DNA of 25,595 bases from a virus: positions 1-25,595 of IMG/VR virus record IMGVR_UViG_3300030101_004145, one strand, 5' to 3'. The notes beneath the pieces are model-generated. The model was not told the DNA's origin, did not search any database, and saw only the letters and a program-made list of their open reading frames with translations. How positions within the stretch are numbered: position 1 is the first letter of the stretch; the number at the start of each line of letters is the position of its first letter. Shown piece after piece: positions 7,322 through 14,003 of this stretch. The position numbers were made by a program, and so were the translations under genes.

Positions 7322-7687
7322 TCAAAAAGAGCTCATTAATATTTCATCTACACTTTCTTGTACATCAGACTTTGAGGCTTCTATAGCCATCATAATATTT
7401 GCCTGAAATCTTTCTACTTCCTCCCCGTCGTTAAAGATAATAATAGTAGGGACTACTACGATTTTATGCTTCTGCTGTAGGGCTGGGCTCTCTACGATAT
7501 CTATGCGCGAAGTAGTGCAATCGTTGAGTTTTTCAATCCACTCCACCCCGTTGCTCTTATTGAAAGAGGCGTTAAACTCCACGACGCATACACCAGAGTT
7601 GCAGACCTCAGCCTCCGCAACCTCGGCTACATAGGCCGCCGCTGAGAAGAACGCAAATGCTGTAAAGAGGGCAAGTATTGCTTTCAT
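7322..7687 (-). CDS. Exported thioredoxin-fold protein lacking CXXC (121 aa)
   Basis: A 121-aa protein with an N-terminal signal-like segment (MKAILALFTAFAFFSAAAYV). The rest follows the thioredoxin layout: strand VCVVEFNAS, a helix, strand RIDIV, then VVVPTIIIFNDGEEVERFQ with the expected cis-proline of the V-P-T turn and the following hairpin, then a helix. Where thioredoxins have WCGPC this protein has FNKSN, so the redox pair is absent and it cannot work as a dithiol oxidoreductase. Other cysteines (residues ~29, 34 and 57) are present. A binding or chaperone role in the envelope is possible. It sits between the membrane/envelope genes and the basic-protein cluster. Confidence 0.72.
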   Translation of the reverse strand: MKAILALFTAFAFFSAAAYVAEVAEAEVCNSGVCVVEFNASFNKSNGVEWIEKLNDCTTSRIDIVESPALQQKHKIVVVPTIIIFNDGEEVERFQANIMMAIEASKSDVQESVDEILMSSF

Positions 7688-7695
7688 AATTCATG

Positions 7696-7980
7696 TTACT
7701 TGAGTTGATCAATCTTTTCTTCTATTCGCTTGATGTCTTCTTTAATCTCCCCGACATCCTCTTGAGTAGACATAATCGTCTGACGAATCAGTTGGTCTTT
7801 CATATCAAACTCCATACGGGAAACCTCCGAGGGGAGTGGCTCAGGGAGCATCTTAGCCTCAGCGATATCGGCCTGCAGGGTAAACCACATCCCGATTAAA
7901 GAAGCCATCCCCACTCCAATCCCTGCCAGCGATTTAATGCTGACGTTGAACCCCATATCCTCGTTAATCTCCTTTGCCAT
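7696..7980 (-). CDS. Single-TM protein with C-terminal coiled coil (94 aa), lysis candidate
   Basis: A 94-aa protein: a short charged N-terminus (MAKEINEDMGFNVS), one hydrophobic segment at about residues 17-37 (LAGIGVGMASLIGMWFTLQA), then a charged helical tail with heptad-like spacing (EDVGEIKEDIKRIEEKIDQLK). It starts 1 nt after the stop of the outer-membrane barrel gene. Small single-TM proteins with coiled-coil tails occur as holin or spanin-like lysis proteins, and also as membrane anchors for virion or exclusion functions. No lipobox is present. I consider lysis or membrane anchoring possible but unproven. Confidence 0.7.
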   Translation of the reverse strand: MAKEINEDMGFNVSIKSLAGIGVGMASLIGMWFTLQADIAEAKMLPEPLPSEVSRMEFDMKDQLIRQTIMSTQEDVGEIKEDIKRIEEKIDQLK

Positions 7981-7981
7981 A

Positions 7982-9016
7982 TCAGAATATTACATAGTTG
8001 ACCCCGACCGAGAAGTCGTGCCACTCCCTGTTCCAGTACTTATTGTATCGTCCTTCTAGGAACCAGCCGAAGGACCTATTCAACTTCCATCCGAAGATTA
8101 GTCCCCCACTATAATCCACCCATTGCCCCCCGTTGAGCTGGAAGTAAGAAAACTCTGACCCCGTATCTAAATGTCGAGGCAAGACATTCCCCCAAGAGTG
8201 CAGCCAGAAGTCTTTGGTATAGTGGTAGTAGTCAAACCCTACTACTAAAGAGTAGTTCCACTCTGTGTTTAGCTCCCCTCGCTTGCGCTGTACATAATCG
8301 TCAAGGACTTTTGGGATGACAACTTCTCGCCATACATCGAAGCTGCTGGCTACTACATCCCCGTCAGGGTTCATGTACTCCCCTGTAACGAAGTCATAGC
8401 TATAACCCTCGCTCAAGGCAAGCTGCGTGTAGTGCAAACTTTCGTCAGGCAGCTCCCACTGCTTGAGCGGATCATAACCGTATGGTTCCGATATGCGTTG
8501 TGCCCCCCCTATATTGAAAGACAGCTTCCCCTTAGAGTTGATGCGCAGCCTCTGCGAAGCCTCGAGGTAGCTCACGTCAGCAAAACCATCCTGGACGTAC
8601 TCTACCTTCCCGACGAACCTCCCCCCGACGTATCTGAGGAAGTGGTTCTGGTCTAGGTACAGCACCCCTTGCTGCCTGCGATAGTCGCTTTCGAATAGGA
8701 ACTCAAAACCTTTGACCGTACCGATTGTAGCTGCATCAGAGTAAGAGTGCTCCTCACCGTTGTAAAATACATTGGCTCGGTTCTCATACTTGAACCTAGC
8801 AATCTTTCGTATCCCCAGGGTAAGGGAATAGTCGAAAGGGGTCTCTACAATATCTGTTTGCAGTGGACCACTAAGTACAGAGTACGTATTGTAGTCAGAC
8901 AGGGAGTTGTTCCCGTTGACAGCAGCGTAAAAAGTGGAGAAGCGAAACGCCTTCTTTAGTGTCTGAGCCCCACTCGCTAGCGGGATGCACAGGAGTAGAG
9001 CCAGTAGGAGTCTCAT
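7982..9016 (-). CDS. Phage-encoded outer-membrane beta-barrel protein (344 aa)
   Basis: A 344-aa protein with a clean signal peptide (MRLLLALLLCIPLASGAQT, cleavage likely after SGA) and no further hydrophobic helices. The mature part alternates polar and hydrophobic residues with frequent aromatic girdle residues (FRFSTFYAAV, YSLVVGFDYYHYT, FGWFLEGRYNKYW) and ends DFSVGVNYVIF. The final aromatic residue is the usual signal for BAM-dependent insertion. This is an outer-membrane barrel, about 14-18 strands by length. It lacks the N-terminal PAYAGS-like signature of PorP/SprF partners. Its ATG overlaps the stop of the T9SS protein by 4 nt (ATGA), so both are made together. Receptor masking or a surface complex are plausible roles. 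Confidence 0.8.
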   Translation of the reverse strand: MRLLLALLLCIPLASGAQTLKKAFRFSTFYAAVNGNNSLSDYNTYSVLSGPLQTDIVETPFDYSLTLGIRKIARFKYENRANVFYNGEEHSYSDAATIGTVKGFEFLFESDYRRQQGVLYLDQNHFLRYVGGRFVGKVEYVQDGFADVSYLEASQRLRINSKGKLSFNIGGAQRISEPYGYDPLKQWELPDESLHYTQLALSEGYSYDFVTGEYMNPDGDVVASSFDVWREVVIPKVLDDYVQRKRGELNTEWNYSLVVGFDYYHYTKDFWLHSWGNVLPRHLDTGSEFSYFQLNGGQWVDYSGGLIFGWKLNRSFGWFLEGRYNKYWNREWHDFSVGVNYVIF

Positions 9017-11697
9017 AGCTTAACGATGGTTTGCTTGAACATGCGATTGTCAGACACCACAATCAAGTGATACGTACCGACAGGCCACTGCGATGCGTCT
9101 TGCATGGCGGTTGAGGATCGTAGCACCTCCCTCCCTGTAGCATCGAAGACAGTCAACACAAACGGGTATGGGGAGTCCACATAGAAATGACGCTCTACAA
9201 CCGTCGGGCGGATAGTAACCTCCTCTGCTAATTCAGTGACACCCGTAGGCCAGCCCTGCTGACAGTAATCGTACAGTCCGATACACCCCCCGTCCCACTC
9301 CGCTTCACAGCAGTAGGGGTCCACCTCAATCACCCACCCGTAGCAAGAATCGTTAAGCCAGTATGGGACGCCTGCACCTGTAGCGCAGCCTGCGTCATAC
9401 AGGCACTCCCCTTCGGTATTAGCCTCGACGCTGTAGTTGTAAGCTGATACATCCATACACCCCACCACCACGGGGATGCAGCTACCGTTGTCCACGTTGG
9501 CCCCCTCATCAAAGTTCAGCGCAGTCGGTTCTGTGCACCCAAACACAGCCAACGTTAAACAAGAGCCATCATCATAATCTGCTTCATACCCTTGAGTGTA
9601 GTACTCTAGATATCCAGCCTGCATGCAGCCAGCGGCATAGTAGCAACTGCTGTCAGCGGTGTTGGCTAGTGCGACATAGTTTTGTGCCGTCGTATCCATA
9701 CACCCATAGACATACTCTTCGCAAAGGTTGCCGCAGTATGTCGTCGCTGTGTATGTGTATGGGAAGGGGATGATATTCCACTGAGGCACGTCAATGAGCG
9801 TGTCCCCCGTTGGGCCCTCAAGTATAAATCCGCACTGAGCCACAGTAAACAAAGACTGCGGCGTGGAGAAGAAGAACAGCTCTACCTCTTCGTCAGAAGG
9901 GAGGTATAGCTCAAAGCTTTCTTCCACCCCATCTGCTGGCCCCATTTGGTACTGCGGGGAAATCCACTCCCCTTGCTTTACTCCAATCCAACTACCAAAC
10001 CATCCATCACCAACGCCGTCAGTAAGGGTTAGCGTGTAAAAACAAGAGTCTGGCTGCTGCTCTACGTTAGCCTCTGGGCTGTAGTTATAATACGCCGTGT
10101 CTATACATCCGTATACGACTGGAGTTTCGCAGAGCAAATCAAGAAACACCGTGGCGTCGGGGTTGTACTCTAGGTAATCTGGGTCCCCACACCCCACCAA
10201 ATCCTCTATGGTTTGGCATACAGGGGCAGGGAAAGAAGCTTCTAAACTGTAACCGAAGTTTATGTTTTCTGATGGGAGTGACCAGATTTCTTCACCACAA
10301 GCCTCTACTATCACCGTCCCGTCTTCGCCACCCCACTGAGACCCATTCATTCCGTCACCATACGAATCCAACACAAGGATTTGTATTTCACTCCCTATAG
10401 ATACGCAGGTGTTTGTTACGAGGGGTATCCCCACAGGGGCTCCAGACAGGTCCCCTGTATTAATCGAGGCTATAACCCCGCCTAAAGTCAGGTCCACCAA
10501 GCCCCAACTGGTTTCTGCTGGGTAGTTGTCGGGGATGACAGTTACAGAAACCTCTGTTTGCGTGATGTCGCAATTAGCTGACTCGACTACGTTGCACCCC
10601 TGATTGAAGTTGGCCCAAGGGTTGTAGTTTGTGGCGGTGGAGTCAGTACACCCAACTATAGAACCGCAAGGGAAGCAGCTCTCCCAACAGAAGGTAGGGA
10701 GGGTCAGCGATCCCTCTACGTTTAAGGGTCTGTTTACGAACCCCCATTCATCAAACAGAAAACACGGGGAGTTTAGAACTCCCGCTGGCATTTCTTGATA
10801 CCCCCAATCATCTGCTGAAAACTTCCATAGGTAATCGCCTAGCGGGAAGTCAATGGTAACCTCCCATATCCCGTCCCCGTCTAGGTCTTGCATTTGATTG
10901 CAGCTACCGCACCACCCATACCAGCTTGTGTTCACCTCTGGTGTTACGATACCTTCTGGGTGTGGCCCGTTTAAGTCTAGCCGAAACCTTACGCTGTAAA
11001 GACAGTAGTCATCAATAACGGCCAAGGGGTCGTAATTGCTGGCCTCTTCATCCATGCACCCAACAACTGGTGGGGGGCAAGGGAGCAGGTTAAACGGGAT
11101 TTCCATTTGAGCAGAGGCGAAGTCATACACCCCTATGTCTAGCCCACATCCGTTAGTTAGGGTAAAGAACCCCTCCCCGTATTGGCAGCATATCCCGTCA
11201 CCAAACTCATCGTATGCTACGAACGTATACTGTCCAGGGGGTAGGGTTACTAGAACTTCTTCTGCCACCCCCGAAGCGACAACGTTGGTGTCAGACAGTA
11301 TCTCCCATGAGCTTTCGTCAGCGTACTGATCAGAAACGAAGTTTACGTTTACCCAGCTTTGCGCCTGCAGAGACAAAATGGGGAGGAGCAAGAACCATTT
11401 AGTTTTATTGGCCCAGTATGCAGCACTCATCTTCCCCTTGGCTATGTTGCGTCGGTGTCGGGCCTTGAAGCTTTTGCGCTTGGCCTTCATCCGTGCGCTC
11501 TCCCCTGCTTTCGGTTTCCCTGCTGTGCTAGCCCCTTGCTCGCCGTAGCGTATCAGCTTTACTTTATCCCCTTCTTTAGCTAATACTATATGTGACTTTT
11601 TGGGGTGCTGCGGTGTTCGCTTCGGCTTATTCACGCCTTTGAGCCCGTGCTTTTTTAATAGCCGAGCTACTCGTTTCCGCACACGATCGTTTGCCAT
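9013..11697 (-). CDS. Fusion: small basic phage protein + secreted T9SS type A cysteine-rich surface protein (894 aa)
   Basis: Residues 1-101 match a small basic phage protein I recognise (DKVKLIRYGEQG, then KSFKARHRRNIAKGKMSAA, YWANKTKW), which normally ends at that KW. Here the frame continues directly into FLLLPILSLQAQS, a signal peptide core, so an internal start at Met90 (11430) would give a complete exported protein. The exported part holds beta-sandwich domains with DEFGDGICC and DSYGDGMNG motifs (about 115-195, 380-490), a third DGVGDGW copy (~560), eight GC-D--A-NY--xA repeats (213-765) and a DPYCCEAEWDGGC segment (~793-805). Residues 825-894 are a T9SS type A sorting domain (VLTVFDATGREVL, WPVGTYHLIVV, terminal KQTIVKL). 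Many paired cysteines indicate an extracellular protein. It has its own promoter and is coupled to the barrel gene. Confidence 0.88.
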   Translation of the reverse strand: MANDRVRKRVARLLKKHGLKGVNKPKRTPQHPKKSHIVLAKEGDKVKLIRYGEQGASTAGKPKAGESARMKAKRKSFKARHRRNIAKGKMSAAYWANKTKWFLLLPILSLQAQSWVNVNFVSDQYADESSWEILSDTNVVASGVAEEVLVTLPPGQYTFVAYDEFGDGICCQYGEGFFTLTNGCGLDIGVYDFASAQMEIPFNLLPCPPPVVGCMDEEASNYDPLAVIDDYCLYSVRFRLDLNGPHPEGIVTPEVNTSWYGWCGSCNQMQDLDGDGIWEVTIDFPLGDYLWKFSADDWGYQEMPAGVLNSPCFLFDEWGFVNRPLNVEGSLTLPTFCWESCFPCGSIVGCTDSTATNYNPWANFNQGCNVVESANCDITQTEVSVTVIPDNYPAETSWGLVDLTLGGVIASINTGDLSGAPVGIPLVTNTCVSIGSEIQILVLDSYGDGMNGSQWGGEDGTVIVEACGEEIWSLPSENINFGYSLEASFPAPVCQTIEDLVGCGDPDYLEYNPDATVFLDLLCETPVVYGCIDTAYYNYSPEANVEQQPDSCFYTLTLTDGVGDGWFGSWIGVKQGEWISPQYQMGPADGVEESFELYLPSDEEVELFFFSTPQSLFTVAQCGFILEGPTGDTLIDVPQWNIIPFPYTYTATTYCGNLCEEYVYGCMDTTAQNYVALANTADSSCYYAAGCMQAGYLEYYTQGYEADYDDGSCLTLAVFGCTEPTALNFDEGANVDNGSCIPVVVGCMDVSAYNYSVEANTEGECLYDAGCATGAGVPYWLNDSCYGWVIEVDPYCCEAEWDGGCIGLYDYCQQGWPTGVTELAEEVTIRPTVVERHFYVDSPYPFVLTVFDATGREVLRSSTAMQDASQWPVGTYHLIVVSDNRMFKQTIVKL
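9403..11061 (-). repeat. Eight GCxDxxAxNYxxxAxxxxxxC protein repeats
   Basis: Within the T9SS type A protein, copies begin near residues 213, 349, 502, 529, 665, 690, 720 and 746. The best conserved are GCTDSTATNYNPWAN and GCTEPTALNFDEGANVDNGSC-like units. Each unit has a Cys at both ends, so each can form its own disulfide loop. Copies are scattered between larger domains in the first half and close together in the second half. This repeat is common in secreted proteins of marine Bacteroidota. Confidence 0.8.
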
Positions 11698-11701
11698 AGT
11701 A

Positions 11702-11709
11702 CAAATATA
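11702..11709 (-). promoter_or_regulatory. -7 box TATATTTG, 4 nt before the T9SS type A gene
   Basis: Minus strand reads TATATTTG, TACT, then ATG (11697). It lies in the 38-nt gap after the 136-aa gene and has the same spacing as the boxes at 1158, 12151 and 24868. No clear -33 TTG. A leaderless or near-leaderless transcript for the 894-aa protein and the coupled barrel is expected. Confidence 0.65.
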
Positions 11710-11735
11710 AATACTATAGCAGTCAGTATTTTACG

Positions 11736-12146
11736 TTACTCTATCTCATCTGTCTGCGTCCACCCTGCGGCGTCGGCCTCTGCCTCTGTGAGCTGCACGG
11801 AGGTAGTAGGGATGATATCGCTAAACGTTACCGTCCCCCCTTTATTGGCTTCGATGAGGTTTGTCAGAGACGTCCTTTCGCTCTCTGTTATTTCTGGGAG
11901 TAGGGCTAGCAAGGCTGTGATATCTGCCTCTGGGTGCACTCGCAGGGCGTCATCGCTACCCCCTACTACAGCCACTTGAGAGGTGCTAGGGTGAGTTACG
12001 GTACTGAAGTAGTACCTAGTTACATCTTGAGCAGAGATGTATTGCGCTGGTTTGCGCATATGCCATATCTCTGCATTTATAGCTGTGGCTCTCTCTTGGC
12101 TTGTGAGCGTATCTGTTGCTTCTACTGGGAGGTAAATCGTTGCCAT
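11736..12146 (-). CDS. Unknown phage protein (136 aa), MATIYLPVEATDT
   Basis: A 136-aa protein starting MATIYLPVEATDTLTSQERA. It has a helical middle (ATAINAEIWHMRKP), a Thr/Val-rich centre and an acidic helical C-terminus (LTEAEADAAGWTQTDEIE). No signal peptide or membrane segment. It follows the fiber genes and has its own -7 box 4 nt before the ATG. The first eight residues are repeated almost exactly by the 18-codon reading frame just upstream (12156-12212). Possibly a fiber-associated or chaperone-like protein; I do not recognise its family. Confidence 0.75.
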   Translation of the reverse strand: MATIYLPVEATDTLTSQERATAINAEIWHMRKPAQYISAQDVTRYYFSTVTHPSTSQVAVVGGSDDALRVHPEADITALLALLPEITESERTSLTNLIEANKGGTVTFSDIIPTTSVQLTEAEADAAGWTQTDEIE

Positions 12147-12150
12147 GTTG

Positions 12151-12158
12151 CAAATTTA
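12151..12158 (-). promoter_or_regulatory. -7 box TAAATTTG, 4 nt before the 136-aa gene
   Basis: Minus strand reads TAAATTTG, CAAC, then ATG at 12146. It fits TAnnTTTG and overlaps the stop codon of the short frame at 12156-12212. Same 4-nt gap as three other boxes in the window. Confidence 0.55.
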
Positions 12159-12212
12159 ATAAATGCTTTCCATGCCCTCGATGGGCTTTACGGGGAGATA
12201 TACTGTGGCCAT
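12156..12212 (-). CDS. 18-codon mini-gene or duplication remnant (MATVYLPVKPIEGMESIY)
   Basis: An ATG 3 nt after the stop of the fiber gene opens an 18-residue frame, MATVYLPVKPIEGMESIY. Its first eight residues are MATVYLPV, against MATIYLPV in the following 136-aa protein. So it is either the broken 5' end left by a tandem duplication, or a short translated leader in front of the downstream promoter. I see no independent evidence that the peptide is functional. Confidence 0.4.
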   Translation of the reverse strand: MATVYLPVKPIEGMESIY

Positions 12213-12215
12213 TTT

Positions 12216-14003
12216 TTAAGTATAAATCGAGAAGTACCCGTTGATGTTTCCTTCTATGGCGCTGCGGTTGCTGGATTTGTTGGTCTTGTACGTAATAATC
12301 TCCTGTACTTTTCCGTCAAAGTAAACCGAACTAGAATCTTGGGCTTGACTCGCAATGTAAGTAGAAGTGTTTGCCTCTGTGTTTACCGTTGCTGTAGCCG
12401 AACTCCCAGAAGAGCTGCCATTTAAATGCGCTTGAAAATTGGTGCCGTTATAGTCGAAACCGCTCAAACATTGACCTGATACAGAGGTGCCGAAATGAGT
12501 GCCATTCATCCAAAGAATAATATTGGTTGTGCCGCCACCTGGGGGATCGAAGTTGCCATATATGAAGTTGGAGCTGTAGGGGGAGGCCGAATCTGCCTCA
12601 GCCAACAAATATTGAGTGTTTGAAGCCGCTACAGCCGAATTGTGAACTGTAAAAACGCTTGCATTATTCTGTGATAATTCAACAGCATACGTGGTGGTTT
12701 TTAAATAATCTGATGTCCCATTAAAGTCCAACGCTGGCTTCCCGTTCTCAGTAATTACAGCAGAGCCGTTGTATATCTGCGGCATAGCAGTATAACTAGT
12801 CTGAGAAGCGTCGTTTCCATTACCGCTCTGATCGTACCATTTAGTCACATAAGCATTGTAGTTAGTCCCACTAGGGTTGTTGCAGTAGCTTACAATTGCA
12901 GCAGTATCCAAGTCCCCGTTAGTATCAAATCCGATATCATACTCTGGGTCACTGCTATCGAGCGTCCCCACTGTAGCTGCACTGTCTACTACAATGCGCA
13001 TGCACTTGCTAGCGGTATTGGCAAGCTGACGTACTGAATAGGCGGCCGCTGCTCCTGTGCCATAGCTCTCAGAAAGAAGCCCAGAGGTGGGCGTGCCGAA
13101 GTTGCCGATTTGGTAGTAGGCGTTGACGTTCCCCTCTATGGCGCTTATACTGTGGCTGCTAGTGCTAGGGTACAATATTAGCTCTTGAGTGCTGAACATT
13201 GAATATGTCCAATTAGTTCCAGCCCAATTGTAACCGATAAAATACTGAGTGATTGAACCTGTACTCATATCAGCATTAAAATGCAATAAGTGCTGACTTG
13301 AAAAGTCGTTATATAAATCCTGTCTAGTCTTGCTTGTTAAGCTGTATGCGGATCCGTTTTTACGTATTGCCACATTGCTGTACTCGGCTGTATCAATTAA
13401 GGCGGTTGAGCTTGTTTGCTCTGCTGCTAAAAACCACCCATTGCCAGTCCTTACCACTTGTGACCTGTGAAACAAAACGCTTTTTGCAGTGCTTAAAAAG
13501 CTAACGCTAAAGCCTTTCAGCTCTCCTGCAACCTGAGCTTCTAGCCCCATGTTCGCTCCTGATTTAACGGCTGGCTTGCCGTTTTCAGTAATTACCCCAC
13601 TGCCGTTGTATATCTGCGGTTGACGTGAGCCTAAACTTTGCGTAGCGTTTGCCGCAGTGCCACCTACGTTTGCTTGGTCATACCAAGTAACTAGGTAGCC
13701 GTTAGCGCTTCCGCAATGCGTGGCAATCGCTGAAGTGTCCAGGTCTCCAGAACTATCAAAACCAATGTCTGTCTCGCTGTCGTCGCTGTCCCTGCGGATT
13801 CGCATGCAGCTGCCGCTGTAGTCTTTGTCAAGCTTGCGCACGGAGTAGGCTGCTGCCGCCCCTGTGTACGTGTCAAGCAATAGATTCGTACCAGAGACAA
13901 CGATAGTCACCCCGTTGATATCGGTGATGCTGGCTTTAGCTACCCCGTTGAAATCCCCGAGGCTAGCTACAGCTACCCCGTTTATGTCACTGATATTAGG
14001 CAA
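12216..14003 (-). CDS. Fiber/appendage protein with two lectin-like domains; start is non-ATG (about 595 aa)
   Basis: The frame has no ATG before its first domain. The nearest candidate is TTG at 14003, overlapping the stop of the 495-aa gene; a TTG at 14063 would give 615 aa. Counting from 14063, residues 25-55 carry three INGV/NGVAKASI-type units that are common in phage tail proteins. Two homologous domains follow at about 62-319 and 330-615. Each runs GAAAAYSVR-L, CMRI, DIGFD--GDLDT, then WYDQ, PQIYNGS-VITENGKPA, and ends in SAIEGN-N-Y. This layout matches the LamG-like/arabinofuranosidase-like jelly-rolls found in phage fibers. A carbohydrate-binding, host-recognition role is likely. A fusion to the 495-aa protein by +1 frameshifting would also explain the missing start. 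Confidence 0.8.
   Translation of the reverse strand: MPNISDINGVAVASLGDFNGVAKASITDINGVTIVVSGTNLLLDTYTGAAAAYSVRKLDKDYSGSCMRIRRDSDDSETDIGFDSSGDLDTSAIATHCGSANGYLVTWYDQANVGGTAANATQSLGSRQPQIYNGSGVITENGKPAVKSGANMGLEAQVAGELKGFSVSFLSTAKSVLFHRSQVVRTGNGWFLAAEQTSSTALIDTAEYSNVAIRKNGSAYSLTSKTRQDLYNDFSSQHLLHFNADMSTGSITQYFIGYNWAGTNWTYSMFSTQELILYPSTSSHSISAIEGNVNAYYQIGNFGTPTSGLLSESYGTGAAAAYSVRQLANTASKCMRIVVDSAATVGTLDSSDPEYDIGFDTNGDLDTAAIVSYCNNPSGTNYNAYVTKWYDQSGNGNDASQTSYTAMPQIYNGSAVITENGKPALDFNGTSDYLKTTTYAVELSQNNASVFTVHNSAVAASNTQYLLAEADSASPYSSNFIYGNFDPPGGGTTNIILWMNGTHFGTSVSGQCLSGFDYNGTNFQAHLNGSSSGSSATATVNTEANTSTYIASQAQDSSSVYFDGKVQEIITYKTNKSSNRSAIEGNINGYFSIYT
12219..13880 (-). repeat. Tandem duplication of a lectin-like domain in the fiber gene
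   Basis: Copy 1 is at about 13107-13880, copy 2 at about 12219-13076. They are most alike at the SVITENGKPA region, where stretches of DNA near 12741-12785 and 13578-13622 are nearly the same (for example CAGTAATTAC and CCGTTGTATATCTGCGG). Copy 2 carries extra residues after CMRIVVDS. Confidence 0.75.

Noticed and set aside
7071-7325. Longer TTG start for the 82-aa basic protein
   Set aside because: It would overlap the upstream stop and adds only two residues before a good ATG that begins the familiar MPQGKGTYG sequence.
7982-9016. Barrel as a PorP/SprF-type T9SS partner
   Set aside because: PorP/SprF proteins have a characteristic N-terminal NPAYAGS-like signature and normally accompany type B cargo; this protein lacks the signature and sits beside the type A cargo.
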